64,000 bases of DNA from Alphaproteobacteria bacterium (GCA_016124205.1 WGOD01000003.1:248001-312000); one strand, 5' to 3'. Shown: positions 7,811 through 16,504, counted from the first letter of the stretch. The notes: a model not told the origin generated them from the letters alone. Made by a program: numbers and translations.

Positions 7811-8686
7811 ATGACGGATCGCGACACAGACCGCCGTGTCGGGGCCTATGCGCCGCCGACCGATGACGACGACACGTTCGACGCGCGCGAGGATTCGCGC
7901 CGCGGACCGCTGCTGCTGACCGCGGCCTTCGCGGTCTTCGTGCTGTTTATCGGAGTGGTCTGGAGCGCCTATCGTCAGGGCATCCGCGAAGGCGGGCGCG
8001 ATGCGCCGCCGCGGATTGTCGCCGACGCCGAACCCTATCGCGAGCGCCCCGCCGATCCCGGCGGACAGGAAGCGCCCGATCAGGACCTGACCGTCTATGA
8101 TCGTCTGACCGGCGAGACGACTGAGGGCGACGGCACCGACGCCCGCGTCCGTCCCGGTCCGGAAGAGCCGATGGACAATGCCGAGCGGCCGGGCCTGCAG
8201 ATCGAAAGCGTCGATCCGGACGCCGCCGGAAGCGACCGTGTGGCGGAGACGCCCGCGCGCCAGCCGGAGATCCGTACGGAAACGCCGCCGGACACTTCGC
8301 CCGCCGACACTCCGCCCGCCGAAACGCGCGGCCCCGCGCAGATCATCCCGGACGAGACACCGGACGATCCTGTCGTTGAGACGCCTGCGGACCCAGAACC
8401 GGAATCGGTGCGCACCGCCGCGGTCTCCGTGCCCGGCGGGGAGTGGGTGGTCCAGATCGGGTCCTTCCGCACCCAGCAGGAAGCCGAAGAGGCCTGGCTC
8501 AATTTCGCGACCCGCTATTCCCAGCTGGGCAGCGGCTTCACGCCGGACATCCAGTCGACCGAGATCGAGGGGCGCGGCACCTATCACCGCCTGCGCATTT
8601 CCGCGTTTTCCAGCCGCGACAGCGCGACCGACTACTGCACCCGACTGCAGTCGGCCGGTCAGGACTGCTACGTCACACGGCGATGA
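7811..8686 (+). CDS. SPOR domain membrane protein
   Basis: A 291-residue bitopic inner-membrane protein: a short acidic cytoplasmic N-terminus, one membrane segment near residues 34-54 (LLLTAAFAVFVLFIGVVW), a long Pro/Glu/Asp/Thr-rich periplasmic linker (about residues 65-205), and a C-terminal SPOR domain (GGEWVVQIGSFRTQQEAEE ... YHRLRISAFSSRDSATDYC). SPOR domains bind denuded glycan strands at division sites, so a septal role is likely. Start ATG 7811 has an AAAGGA site. Its last four bases overlap nagZ (ATGA), beginning a four-gene operon with scpA and scpB. Confidence 0.9.
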   Translation: MTDRDTDRRVGAYAPPTDDDDTFDAREDSRRGPLLLTAAFAVFVLFIGVVWSAYRQGIREGGRDAPPRIVADAEPYRERPADPGGQEAPDQDLTVYDRLTGETTEGDGTDARVRPGPEEPMDNAERPGLQIESVDPDAAGSDRVAETPARQPEIRTETPPDTSPADTPPAETRGPAQIIPDETPDDPVVETPADPEPESVRTAAVSVPGGEWVVQIGSFRTQQEAEEAWLNFATRYSQLGSGFTPDIQSTEIEGRGTYHRLRISAFSSRDSATDYCTRLQSAGQDCYVTRR

Positions 8687-9699
8687 CGAGCGCTGCGATC
8701 TACGGCCTTGCCGGCCTCGAGCTTTCGGCCGACGAGAAGGCGTTCTTCCGGGACGCCGATCCGTGGGGCTTCATCCTGTTCGCGCGCAATGTGGACCGGC
8801 CAAAGCAGGTCTCGAAGCTGTGTGTCGCGCTGCGCGATGCCGTCGGCTGGAATGCGCCGATCTTCATCGATCAGGAAGGCGGGCGCGTTCAGCGGCTGAA
8901 GCCGCCGACCTGGCGTGCGGCACCGCCCGCCGAAGTGTTCGGTGACCTGTTCCGGAAAGACGAGGAAGCGGGGCTTGAGACCGTCCGCCTGAACCATCGC
9001 CTGATCGCGCACGAATTGATGGCGCTGGGCGTGGACGCGGACTGTGCGCCCTGTATCGACCTGCAGATCGAAGGCGCGGACGCGATCATCGGCGACCGGT
9101 CCTATTCGACCGAACCGGAGATCGTTGCCCGCCTCGGCCGTGCCGCGGTGGAAGGCCTCATGGCCGGCGGCGTTGCGCCGGTGATCAAGCATATTCCCGG
9201 GCATGGCCGCGCTGACGCCGACAGTCACCTGGCCCTGCCGCGCGTGGACACGCCGCGCGAGGTTCTTGAAACGACGGATTTCGCGCCCTTCCGCGACCTC
9301 TCCGACGCACCGATGGCGATGACCGCCCATGTCGTCTATTCCGATATCGATGCGGATGATCCGGCGACCCATTCCGAGGCGATGATCGTGGACGTCATCC
9401 GCGGTTCGATCGGATTTGACGGCCTTCTGATGAGCGACGATCTGTCGATGCAGGCCCTGTCCGGCACGCTGCCCATCCGTGCCGAACGGGCGCTGGGCGC
9501 GGGATGCGACCTCGTCCTTCACTGCAACGGCCAGATGAAGGAAATGGTCGATATCGCCCATGCCGTCCCGGCGCTGGGCGGCAAGGCGCTCGACCGGGCG
9601 AATGCCGCTTCGGACTGCCGCAATACGCCGGACGATTTCGACGCCGAAGCCGGGCTCGCCCGCCTCAACACCCTGTTGAAGATGGGGGCAAAGGCGTGA
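8683..9699 (+). CDS. nagZ: Beta-N-acetylhexosaminidase, NagZ family
   Basis: A 338-residue cytoplasmic glycoside hydrolase family 3 enzyme that removes N-acetylglucosamine from muropeptides during cell-wall recycling. Family signatures are FARNVDRPKQV, FIDQEGGRVQRL, APCIDLQIEGAD, IGDRSYS, the histidine-containing loop KHIPGHGRADADSH and the nucleophile region LLMSDDLSMQAL. The usual Phe in KHFPGHG is Ile here, a mild change. The start overlaps the SPOR gene by four bases and the stop overlaps scpA by four bases (GTGA). In this family the muropeptide product can influence beta-lactamase induction; no ampR or ampC is in view. Confidence 0.93.
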   Translation: MTSAAIYGLAGLELSADEKAFFRDADPWGFILFARNVDRPKQVSKLCVALRDAVGWNAPIFIDQEGGRVQRLKPPTWRAAPPAEVFGDLFRKDEEAGLETVRLNHRLIAHELMALGVDADCAPCIDLQIEGADAIIGDRSYSTEPEIVARLGRAAVEGLMAGGVAPVIKHIPGHGRADADSHLALPRVDTPREVLETTDFAPFRDLSDAPMAMTAHVVYSDIDADDPATHSEAMIVDVIRGSIGFDGLLMSDDLSMQALSGTLPIRAERALGAGCDLVLHCNGQMKEMVDIAHAVPALGGKALDRANAASDCRNTPDDFDAEAGLARLNTLLKMGAKA

Positions 9700-10502
9700 G
9701 CGAGGAATTCCAGGAAGACCTGCATTTCGAAGCCGCCGAGGACGCGGAAGCCGATGCCCTGATCGTCGATGTCGACGGGTTCGAGGGGCCGCTTCACCTG
9801 CTTCTGCATCTGGCGCGCAAGAAGAAGGTCGACCTCGCGAAGATCTCGATCCTCGAACTGGCCGAGCAGTATCTGGGCTTTGTCGCCGAGGCGCGGAAGA
9901 AGCGCTTCGACCTCGCCGCCGAATATCTCGTCATGGCGAGCTGGCTCGCCTATCTGAAATCGCGGCTGCTGCTGCCCAAGCCCGCGAAGAATGAGGACGA
10001 GCCGGAACCGGAAGCCATGGCCGCGGCGCTCGCCTTCCGCCTGCGGCGGCTTGAAGCGATGCGGCTGGCTTCGCAGGCGCTGTTCAAGCGCGATCTTCTG
10101 AAGCGCGACGTGTTCGACCGCGGCGCGCCGGAAGGCGTGCGCACGCTGCGCGCGCACAAATACCAGGCGAGCCTGCACGACCTTCTGAAGGCCTACGCCA
10201 CACGGCGGCAGGCGCGCTACCGTGCGAACTACAAGCCGAACCTTCCGAAGGTGTACGGCCTCGACAGCGCCCGCACGCGCATGGAACGCATCGTGCCGGA
10301 GCTGAAGGAGTGGCGCGAACTGGAGGACATTCTTCCGGATATGGGCGAGCTGGGCTTCGACCCGCCGCCGCGCCGTTCGGTCCTCGCCAGTTCGACGCTC
10401 GCCGTTCTGGAAGTGACCAAGGACGGCATGGCCGATCTGCGGCAGGACGGACCCTTCACGCCGATCAAGGTGCGCGGCCGGACGGAGGACAAGCCGTCGT
10501 GA
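9696..10502 (+). CDS. scpA: Segregation and condensation protein A
   Basis: A 268-residue kleisin subunit that bridges the SMC heads in the condensin complex and helps compact and segregate the chromosome. The N-terminal kleisin motif IVDVDGFEGPLHLLLHLARKKKVDL and ILELAEQYLGFV, followed by YLVMASWLAYLKSRLLLP, are typical; the C-terminal winged-helix part ends near SSTLAVLEVTKDG. The GTG start at 9696 overlaps the nagZ stop (GTGA), and the stop overlaps scpB in the same way. No smc gene is in the window. The order nagZ-scpA-scpB followed by tat genes is common in alphaproteobacteria. Confidence 0.95.
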   Translation: MSEEFQEDLHFEAAEDAEADALIVDVDGFEGPLHLLLHLARKKKVDLAKISILELAEQYLGFVAEARKKRFDLAAEYLVMASWLAYLKSRLLLPKPAKNEDEPEPEAMAAALAFRLRRLEAMRLASQALFKRDLLKRDVFDRGAPEGVRTLRAHKYQASLHDLLKAYATRRQARYRANYKPNLPKVYGLDSARTRMERIVPELKEWRELEDILPDMGELGFDPPPRRSVLASSTLAVLEVTKDGMADLRQDGPFTPIKVRGRTEDKPS

Positions 10503-11278
10503 CGCAGGAGAATGATCCGATCGGCGAAGCCATCGCGCGGCTTCGCGAACGCGCCGAACGACAGGGCGCTGCCGAGACCGGTTCGGACGAAGCCGGACCG
10601 CGCCTGGCCGTCGATGCGGAACGCCACCGCCTGCGTCAGCTGGAGGCGCTGCTGTTCGCCGCCGCCGAACCGCTCGACATCGAGACGCTGCAGGCCCGTC
10701 TGCCGGCGGAGGCCGAGGTGGAAAAGCTGCTCGCCGCGCTGCAGGCGGACTATGCCGAGCGCGGCGTGCGCCTCGTCGAGGTCGGCGGACGCTGGCGGTT
10801 CGAGACCGCGCCGGATCTCGCCGGCCTCCTCGAAGAGGTGAAGGAAGAGCCGCGCCGCCTGTCGGATGCCGGTCTCGAGACGCTCGCCATCATCGCCTAT
10901 CATCAGCCGGTCACCCGCGCCGAGATCGAGGAGATTCGCGGCGTCGCGGTGTCGAAGGGCACGATCGATCTGCTGTTCGAGATCGGCTGGATCCGCCTGC
11001 GCGGCCGCCGCCGCTCCCCGGGCCGGCCCGTGACCTATGGCACGACCGACGCCTTCCTCGACTATTTCGGCCTTTCCGCCATCGGCGATCTGCCAGGCGT
11101 GGCGGACCTGAAGGCCGCGGGCCTGCTCGATTCCCGCCTGCCGCCCGGCTTCGAAGTCCCCGATCCGGGTCTTGGCCTGCGCGGGGAGGGCGAGGACGAG
11201 GAACTCGACCTCGACGGCGAGGACAGCCCCGACTTCCATGTCGACTTCATGGAAGACGAGGAAGAGAAGGACGATTGA
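10499..11278 (+). CDS. scpB: Segregation and condensation protein B
   Basis: A 259-residue partner of ScpA in the SMC-ScpAB complex. Two winged-helix domains are recognisable: LRQLEALLFAAAEPLDIETL with GVRLVEVGGRWRFETAP in the first, and LETLAIIAYHQPVTRAEIEEIRG with VSKGTIDLLFEIGWIRLRGR in the second. The C-terminal 45 residues are a strongly acidic tail (GEDEELDLDGEDSPD and onward), longer than in enteric ScpB. Start is a GTG at 10499 overlapping the scpA stop. The operon ends here, 18 bases before the convergent GIY-YIG gene. Confidence 0.93.
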   Translation: MTQENDPIGEAIARLRERAERQGAAETGSDEAGPRLAVDAERHRLRQLEALLFAAAEPLDIETLQARLPAEAEVEKLLAALQADYAERGVRLVEVGGRWRFETAPDLAGLLEEVKEEPRRLSDAGLETLAIIAYHQPVTRAEIEEIRGVAVSKGTIDLLFEIGWIRLRGRRRSPGRPVTYGTTDAFLDYFGLSAIGDLPGVADLKAAGLLDSRLPPGFEVPDPGLGLRGEGEDEELDLDGEDSPDFHVDFMEDEEEKDD

Positions 11279-11290
11279 TCATTTAGTGTC

Positions 11291-11340
11291 GCCCCTCATC
11301 CTGAGGTGCCGCCGTCAGGCGGCCTCGAAGGGCGAGGGGC
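11291..11340. repeat. Dispersed palindrome, CCTCATCCTGAGG family, copy 3
   Basis: Outer arms GCCCCTCATCC and GGGCGAGGGGC with a central GCCGTCAGGCGGC hairpin. It lies between scpB and the GIY-YIG gene but overlaps the latter. Read on the minus strand it supplies the last 14 codons and the stop of that gene. Confidence 0.85.
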
Positions 11341-11631
11341 GCCCGCACGGCGCTTCGACGCCAATTTCAGTTCAGACCAATTTTCGCTCGCCAGCGCCAT
11401 TTTCTTGCGGCGCGACCATCCCTTGATCCGCTTTTCCGCGGATATCGCGTCGATCATCAGGTCGAATTCCTGACACCACATCATAGTCACCGGCAGTCGC
11501 CCGGACGTGTAATCGCTGCCTTCACCTTGGTTGTGCTGGGCAACGCGCGCAGTCACGTCTGAACCGCGATGCGTACCGACATAGAACGAGCCGTCGGCAC
11601 ACTCGAGAAGATAGCACCAGTGTCCGCCCAT
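11296..11631 (-). CDS. GIY-YIG nuclease family protein built on dispersed repeats
   Basis: A 111-residue single-domain protein of the UPF0213/YhbQ-like branch of GIY-YIG nucleases. The catalytic fold is clear: HWCYLLECADGSFYVGTHRG holds the (degenerate) first motif, with RVAQHNQGEGSDYTSGR, the metal-binding Glu in AISAEKRIKGWSRRKK and the final NWSEL. The second half of the GIY-YIG signature is YVG. The start codon sits exactly at the inner edge of repeat copy 4. The last 14 residues (APRPSRPPDGGTSG) and stop are encoded by copy 3, giving a Pro/Gly tail foreign to the fold. A longer open frame upstream (to 12318) is antisense to tatA/tatB and not credible. The substrate is unknown. Confidence 0.85.
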   Translation of the reverse strand: MGGHWCYLLECADGSFYVGTHRGSDVTARVAQHNQGEGSDYTSGRLPVTMMWCQEFDLMIDAISAEKRIKGWSRRKKMALASENWSELKLASKRRAGAPRPSRPPDGGTSG

Positions 11632-11682
11632 CTCCCTCGTCCTTCGAGGCTCGCTGCGCGAGCACCTCAGGATGAGGGAGAT
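11630..11682. repeat. Dispersed palindrome, CCTCATCCTGAGG family, copy 4
   Basis: Perfect outer arms ATCTCCCTC (11630) and GAGGGAGAT (ends 11682) around TCGTCCTTCGAGGC, a TCGCTGCGCGA centre and GCACCTCAGGATGA. On the minus strand its end provides the GAGGGAG purine run and the first two bases of the GIY-YIG start codon. Confidence 0.85.
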
Positions 11683-11784
11683 TTGGGGTTGCAACAATAT
11701 CGACCATCCAACTGCCCCAAGCCGTTGGACGGGGCAGGGCGCATGGTTTAAGCCTTTGCTCAACGGAATTTCACGGAGGTGAGC

Positions 11785-12033
11785 ATGGCTCCCGGCATGT
11801 GGCAGATCATTCTCGTCGTGCTCCTGGCGCTCGTCCTGTTCGGCGGCCGGGGCAAGATTTCCTCGCTGATGGGCGATGTCGCCAAAGGCATCACCAGCTT
11901 CCGCAAGGGTCTGAAGGACGAGGACAAGGCCGAGGACGAAACCGGTGAAGACCGGCCGCAATCGGTCGAGCAGAACCCGAACCGCACCGCCGAACCGACG
12001 GTACAAGAGGAAAAGTCGTCCACGCGCGGCTAG
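11785..12033 (+). CDS. tatA: Sec-independent translocase subunit TatA
   Basis: An 82-residue subunit that multimerises to form the pore-like assembly moving folded twin-arginine proteins across the inner membrane. It has the N-terminal membrane helix ([16 protein letters not shown]), the FGxGK-like turn (here GGRGKI), the amphipathic helix ([21 protein letters not shown]) and an acidic disordered tail. ATG 11785 has GGAGG five bases upstream; an in-frame GTG at 11779 lies inside that ribosome site. It begins the tatABC operon. Confidence 0.94.
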   Translation: MAPGMWQIILVVLLALVLFGGRGKISSLMGDVAKGITSFRKGLKDEDKAEDETGEDRPQSVEQNPNRTAEPTVQEEKSSTRG

Positions 12034-12042
12034 GGGTTCGCC

Positions 12043-12483
12043 ATGAATCCCGGAATCGGGATGCCCGAAATTGCAGTGCTGTTGCTGCTGGCCCTGATTG
12101 TCGTGGGTCCGGCGGAACTGCCGAAGATGATGCGCACGATCGGCCGCTTCGTGAACCAGGCGCGCTCGATGGCGAAGGATTTCCAGCGCAGTTTCGACGA
12201 GATGGGCCGCGAGGGCGAGCTGGCCGATCTGCGAAAGGAAATCGAGAATCTGAAGAGCGCGAACCCGGCCAGCGAAATCAGCGAGGAGCTGCGCAAGGCG
12301 AAGGAAGAGCTGCGCCACGCCGAGGCCATCGGGGCCAAGGAAAAGGTGGTGAAGCCGGCTGCCAATGCCGCCGGAAAGCCCGACGCCAAATTCATCGAAG
12401 ACGACGGCAACACGATCGCGCCGCCGCGCGAGAAGCCAAAGCCGGCCCAGCCGATCAAGACGGGTGCGCCGGAAGATGAGTAA
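12043..12483 (+). CDS. tatB: Sec-independent translocase subunit TatB
   Basis: A 146-residue TatB, which with TatC forms the receptor for twin-arginine signal peptides. The N-terminus (GMPEIAVLLLLALIVVGPAELPKMMRTIGRF) shows the membrane helix with the conserved Glu and the VGP turn. A long charged amphipathic/coiled helix follows (DLRKEIENLKSANPA, ELRKAKEELRHAEA), then a Pro/Lys-rich tail. It is nine bases after tatA and overlaps tatC by eight bases. Confidence 0.94.
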   Translation: MNPGIGMPEIAVLLLLALIVVGPAELPKMMRTIGRFVNQARSMAKDFQRSFDEMGREGELADLRKEIENLKSANPASEISEELRKAKEELRHAEAIGAKEKVVKPAANAAGKPDAKFIEDDGNTIAPPREKPKPAQPIKTGAPEDE

Positions 12484-13294
12484 GTCGAAGGCGAAGGAAT
12501 CGCCGCGCCTCGAGAACGAGGACGCGGACGACGAGGTCGAAGCCTCGCGCGCGCCCCTGATGGATCATCTGGTCGAGCTGCGCACGCGGCTGATCCGCAT
12601 CGTGGCGGCGGTGATCATCGGTTTCATCGTGTGCTTCATCTTCGCGGAGACGATCTACAACGTCCTCTTGATCCCGTTCGAGGAAGCCGCCGCGCGCATT
12701 CGCGGGGAAGATTTGCAGCTGGAGCTGATCTTCACCGCGCCGCTGGAATTCTTCTTCGCCAAGGTGAAGCTGGCCCTGTTCGGCGGACTGATCCTGGCCA
12801 TCCCGGTCTTCGCCTACGAGATATACTCCTTCGTCGCGCCGGGACTCTACAAGAATGAGAAGAAGGCGTTCGCGCCTTTCCTGATCGGTGCGCCGGCCCT
12901 GTTCGCGGCGGGCGCGGCGCTGGTCTATTTCTTCGTCCTGCCCTTCGTGATGCGCTTCGCGCTGGGGCAGGAGCAACCCGCCACCGGCGACGGCCCGTCG
13001 ATCCAGCTTCTGACCCGGGTCTCGGACTATCTCGACCTCGTCACCACGCTGATCCTTGCCTTCGGGATCAGCTTTCAGCTGCCCATCCTGCTGATGCTGC
13101 TGGCCATGGCCGGGATCGTGAATTCGAAGCAGCTGGTGAATTTCTGGAAGTTCGCTCTCGTCGGCATTTTCGGTTTCGCGGCCTTCGTGACGCCGCCCGA
13201 TCCGATCAGCCAGATCATTCTCGGCAGCGTTCTCATGACGCTCTACGGCCTCGCCATCATCGGCGTGAAATTCGTCGAGCCGAAAGACGAGTAA
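12476..13294 (+). CDS. tatC: Sec-independent translocase subunit TatC
   Basis: A 272-residue polytopic protein with six membrane helices, the core receptor for twin-arginine signals. The conserved first cytoplasmic stretch [14 protein letters not shown], the periplasmic loop [19 protein letters not shown] and [12 protein letters not shown] are diagnostic, as is [13 protein letters not shown]. The charged N-terminal 25 residues are longer than in E. coli. The start at 12476 lies inside tatB, overlapping by eight bases. Two dispersed repeats follow the stop and separate the operon from serS. Confidence 0.95.
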   Translation: MSKSKAKESPRLENEDADDEVEASRAPLMDHLVELRTRLIRIVAAVIIGFIVCFIFAETIYNVLLIPFEEAAARIRGEDLQLELIFTAPLEFFFAKVKLALFGGLILAIPVFAYEIYSFVAPGLYKNEKKAFAPFLIGAPALFAAGAALVYFFVLPFVMRFALGQEQPATGDGPSIQLLTRVSDYLDLVTTLILAFGISFQLPILLMLLAMAGIVNSKQLVNFWKFALVGIFGFAAFVTPPDPISQIILGSVLMTLYGLAIIGVKFVEPKDE

Positions 13295-13301
13295 CTCCAG
13301 A

Positions 13302-13351
13302 GCCCCTCATCGTGAGGTGCGGCCGTCAGGCCGCCTCGAAGGGCGAGGGGC
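13302..13351. repeat. Dispersed palindrome, CCTCATCCTGAGG family, copy 5
   Basis: Outer arms GCCCCTCATC and GGCGAGGGGC, inner GGTGCGGCCGTCAGGCCGCC. It starts eight bases after the tatC stop codon. Almost the same sequence as copy 3, except for CGTGAGG in place of CCTGAGG. Confidence 0.85.
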
Positions 13352-13356
13352 GGGGC

Positions 13357-13423
13357 GATTTCCCTCGCCCTTCGAGGCTTCCCCGAACTGCGTTCGGGTT
13401 CGCACCTCAGGATGAGGGAAATC
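13357..13423. repeat. Dispersed palindrome, CCTCATCCTGAGG family, copy 6
   Basis: Outer arms GATTTCCCTC and GAGGGAAATC (perfect 10 bases), inner GCCCTTCGAGGC and CGCACCTCAGGATGA, centre CCCCGAACTGCGTTCGGG. It lies six bases from copy 5 in opposite orientation, so the pair forms a head-to-head doublet between tatC and serS. The rest of the 220-base gap contains the serS promoter region. Confidence 0.85.
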
Positions 13424-13515
13424 GGTTCTGCGACGATTGCGCCGCAAGCCATGTTGCCCCTTTACCGGACCGGGGATATGCACGGGCGCGATACCGCCCG
13501 AAAGAGTCCGATCCC

Positions 13516-15030
13516 ATGCACGACATCCGCTTCATCCGCGACAATCCCGAGGCGTTCGACGCCGGTCTGAAGGCGCGCTTCCTGGCGCCACAATCGGCCG
13601 ACATCCTCGCGCTCGACGCCAAGCGCCGTGAGGCGATCACGCGCCAGCAGGAGGCCGAGCAGGGCCGCAATGCGCTGTCGAAGCAGATCGGACAGGCGAA
13701 GGCGAAGGGCGACGAGGCCGAGTTCGAGCGCCTTCGCGCCGAAGTCGACCGGTTGAAGACGGTTCTGGAAGAGGCTGGCGTTGAGGCCGCGAAGTATGAC
13801 GAGGCGCTGAACCAGCATCTCGCCGGTCTTCCGAACCTTCCTGAAGAGGGCGTTCCGGTCGGTGAAGACGAGGACGCGAATGAGGAAGTCCGGGGCTGGG
13901 GCGAGCCGCGCGAATTCTCATTCACGCCGAAGGATCATACCGATCTGGGCGAGGGCTTGGGCTGGCTCGATTTCGACGCAGCGGCGAAGATTTCCGGTGC
14001 GCGCTTCGCGGTGCTGAAGGGCGGTCTGGCGCGGCTCGAACGCGCGCTCGCGCAATTCATGCTCGACCTGCACACGAGTGAGCACGGCTATATCGAGGTC
14101 AGCCCGCCCTACATGGTGCGCGACGAGGCGATGTTCGGCACTGGTCAATTGCCGAAATTCGCCGAAGATCTCTACAAAATTTCGTTCTTCGATTTTGAGC
14201 AGATGAAACGGGACGTGACCGCTGCTGTCGATGATGCAATTTCGCCTGAGGTCGTTGACGGCGTTCTCAATAAGGCTCTTGAATTAACAAAAGAAATTCC
14301 AGTCGGCATTAATGCGAAAGAATATGCACGCGGCATTATTGAGGCGGAGTTGCAGCCTTTCAGGGAGTCGTTGAAGGATCAGTTCCGAGCAAAAAATCGG
14401 GTCGGTGAATATCAACGACCGATGTGGCTGATCCCGACAGCGGAAGTGCCGCTGACCAATCTGGTGCGCGATGCGATCCACGAGGACGGACAATTCCCGC
14501 TGCGCATGACGGCGCACACGCCGTGCTTCCGCGCCGAGGCGGGCTCGGCGGGGCGCGATACGCGCGGCCTGATCCGCCAGCACCAGTTCCACAAGGTGGA
14601 GATGGTCTCGATCACCACGCCGGAGCAGTCGGCCGACGAGCTCGACCGGATGACGGGTTGCGCGGAGGAAGTGCTGCGCCGTCTGGAGCTGCCCTACCGG
14701 GTGATGCTGCTGTCGTCGGGCGATATGGGGTTCGCCGCGAAGCGCACCTATGACATCGAGGTCTGGCTGCCGAGCCAGAACACCTACCGGGAGATCTCGT
14801 CCTGCTCGAATTGCGGGGACTTCCAGGCGCGGCGCATGAATGCGCGCTTCCGCCGCGAGGGCGAGAAGAAGCCGGACTTCCTGCACACGCTGAACGGATC
14901 GGGCGTGGCGGTCGGCCGCGCCATGCTGGCGGTCATGGAAAACCACCAGAACGACGACGGTTCGATCAACATCCCGAAGGCGCTGCAGCCCTATATGGGC
15001 GGGCTGAACAAGCTGGAGCGGGGCGCATGA
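13516..15030 (+). CDS. serS: Seryl-tRNA synthetase with a large in-frame insert
   Basis: A class II synthetase that charges tRNA-Ser (and tRNA-Sec). The N-terminal antiparallel coiled-coil arm (about residues 28-100), the serine-recognition stretch [16 protein letters not shown], motif 2 ([21 protein letters not shown]) split across the ATP site, and motif 3 ([18 protein letters not shown]) are intact, so the enzyme is probably active. At 504 residues it is about 75 longer than the usual 425-430. The excess is one block, residues 223-302, between [11 protein letters not shown] and WLIPTAE, described separately. The start [15 protein letters not shown] is standard. The stop overlaps surE (ATGA). 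Confidence 0.95.
   Translation: MHDIRFIRDNPEAFDAGLKARFLAPQSADILALDAKRREAITRQQEAEQGRNALSKQIGQAKAKGDEAEFERLRAEVDRLKTVLEEAGVEAAKYDEALNQHLAGLPNLPEEGVPVGEDEDANEEVRGWGEPREFSFTPKDHTDLGEGLGWLDFDAAAKISGARFAVLKGGLARLERALAQFMLDLHTSEHGYIEVSPPYMVRDEAMFGTGQLPKFAEDLYKISFFDFEQMKRDVTAAVDDAISPEVVDGVLNKALELTKEIPVGINAKEYARGIIEAELQPFRESLKDQFRAKNRVGEYQRPMWLIPTAEVPLTNLVRDAIHEDGQFPLRMTAHTPCFRAEAGSAGRDTRGLIRQHQFHKVEMVSITTPEQSADELDRMTGCAEEVLRRLELPYRVMLLSSGDMGFAAKRTYDIEVWLPSQNTYREISSCSNCGDFQARRMNARFRREGEKKPDFLHTLNGSGVAVGRAMLAVMENHQNDDGSINIPKALQPYMGGLNKLERGA
14182..14421 (+). other. 80-codon low-GC insert within serS
   Basis: Codons 223-302 of serS replace what is normally a short turn between motif 1 and the serine-binding TAE segment. 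By my count 115 of 240 bases are G or C (about 48%), against roughly two thirds in flanking sequence. It uses codons rare in the neighbours, such as TTT, TTA, AAA, ATT and AAT. The peptide is predicted mostly helical ([51 protein letters not shown]). I do not recognise it. It lacks intein end residues and is too short for one. Confidence 0.85.
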
Positions 15031-15815
15031 CCGGCCCCCGCATCCTTCTGACCAATGACGACGGCATACGCGCGCGGGGCCTGCAATCGCTGGAAAAGAT
15101 CGCGCGGGCGATTTCCGACGACATCTGGATCGTCGCGCCGCACGAGGAACAGTCCGGCGCGAGCCGGGCGCTGACCCTGCACGAGCCGCTGCGCGTGCGG
15201 AAGCATGACGACCAGCGCTTCTCGATCACCGGCACGCCGACGGACTGCGTCCTGATGGGCGTTCAGGATCTGATCCCGGGCAAGCGGCCCGACCTGGTCC
15301 TGTCCGGCGTCAATCGCGGCGCCAACATCGCTGAGGATGTGACGTTTTCCGGCACGGTGGCCGGCGCGATGCAGGGCATGCAGCTGGGGATCAAGTCGAT
15401 CGCGTTTTCGCAGGCCTATGCCTGGATGGCGGACAGCCCGATCCATTGGGAGACGGCCGAAACCTTCGGGGCCCCGATCCTGAAAAAGCTGCTGGAACAG
15501 ACGTGGGGCGAGCATGTCCTCCTCAACGTCAATTTCCCGGACCGCACGCCGGAGCATGTGAAAGAAGTCGAGGTCACCCGCCAAGGCCGCCGCAACCAGG
15601 AAGTCGTCCACGCCGACAAGCGGACCGATCCGCGCGGCGTCGACTATTACTGGATCGGCTTCCGCGGCCTGCCGCAGGAGCCGGAAGAGGGCGACGACCT
15701 GCATGCGGTGATGGAAGGGCGGATCTCGATCACGCCGCTGCATGTCGACCTGACGCATATGGAAACGCATCATCGCCTGAAGGGCGTCCTCGGCGGCGCT
15801 CCGCCAAAGGAATAA
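15027..15815 (+). CDS. surE: 5'/3'-nucleotidase SurE
   Basis: A 262-residue metal-dependent phosphatase acting on nucleoside monophosphates. The acidic metal site [14 protein letters not shown], the phosphate loop [14 protein letters not shown] and the [23 protein letters not shown] signature are all present, and the length is typical. Its ATG overlaps the serS stop by four bases and pcm follows two bases after its stop, so the serS-surE-pcm order seen in many proteobacteria forms one transcript here. Family members are linked to stationary-phase survival. Confidence 0.95.
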   Translation: MTGPRILLTNDDGIRARGLQSLEKIARAISDDIWIVAPHEEQSGASRALTLHEPLRVRKHDDQRFSITGTPTDCVLMGVQDLIPGKRPDLVLSGVNRGANIAEDVTFSGTVAGAMQGMQLGIKSIAFSQAYAWMADSPIHWETAETFGAPILKKLLEQTWGEHVLLNVNFPDRTPEHVKEVEVTRQGRRNQEVVHADKRTDPRGVDYYWIGFRGLPQEPEEGDDLHAVMEGRISITPLHVDLTHMETHHRLKGVLGGAPPKE

Positions 15816-15817
15816 GG

Positions 15818-16459
15818 ATGCTGCCCGATCCCCGCGTCATTCAGCTGGTCATGACGCTTCGCGGCGCCGGGATTTCCGATTCCCGCGTGCTGGCGGCGAT
15901 CGAGCGCACGCCGCGCGACCTGTTCGTGCCGCAGGGTTTCGCCGATCATGCCTATGACAATCGCGCCCTGCCGATCGATTGCGGCCAGACGATCAGCCAG
16001 CCCTTCGTGGTTGCCGCGATGACACAGGCGCTGCTGGTCGATGACCGCTGCAAGGTGCTGGAGATCGGCACCGGGTCGGGATACCAGGCCGCCGTCCTCG
16101 CCCGGCTGGCCCGCCGGGTCTACACGGTGGAGCGCTATCGCACGCTGTCGAAGACGGCCGAGGCGCGCTTCGCCGAGGTGAAGCTGACCAATGTCGTGAC
16201 CAAGGTGGCGGACGGGAATGAAGGCTGGCCGGAACAGGCGCCTTTCGACCGGATCATCGTCACCGCGGCCGCGCCGGTGAAGCCGGACGCACTGCTAGGC
16301 CAGCTGAAGGTCGGCGGGATCGCCGTCGCACCCGTCGACAAGGGCGAGGGGCTGCAGGCGCTGATGCGCTACGAGCGCACCTATGAAGGCATCGAGGAAG
16401 AGGCGTTGTTCGACGTCCGCTTCGTGCCGCTGATCAAGGGCGTGGCCCGGGCGCTCTGA
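15818..16459 (+). CDS. pcm: Protein-L-isoaspartate O-methyltransferase
   Basis: A 213-residue SAM-dependent enzyme that methylates isoaspartyl residues in aged proteins and starts their repair. Recognisable are YDNRALPIDCGQTISQPFVVA, the SAM loop VLEIGTGSGYQAAVLARL, and FDRIIVTAAAP. It is complete and of usual length. ATG 15818 follows AATAAGG immediately after the surE stop. The surE-pcm pairing and the NlpD-like gene downstream reproduce a well-known stationary-phase neighbourhood. Confidence 0.95.
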   Translation: MLPDPRVIQLVMTLRGAGISDSRVLAAIERTPRDLFVPQGFADHAYDNRALPIDCGQTISQPFVVAAMTQALLVDDRCKVLEIGTGSGYQAAVLARLARRVYTVERYRTLSKTAEARFAEVKLTNVVTKVADGNEGWPEQAPFDRIIVTAAAPVKPDALLGQLKVGGIAVAPVDKGEGLQALMRYERTYEGIEEEALFDVRFVPLIKGVARAL

Positions 16460-16504
16460 TTTCCCCGGCGTTTCGCCTCTAAATCGCCGTAAGGGCGAAT
16501 ATCA

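Noticed and set aside
14182-14421. Intein or group I intron in serS
   Set aside because: The insert keeps the frame and is too short for an intein. It lacks a Cys/Ser start and a His-Asn end, and no splice-like RNA pairing is evident.
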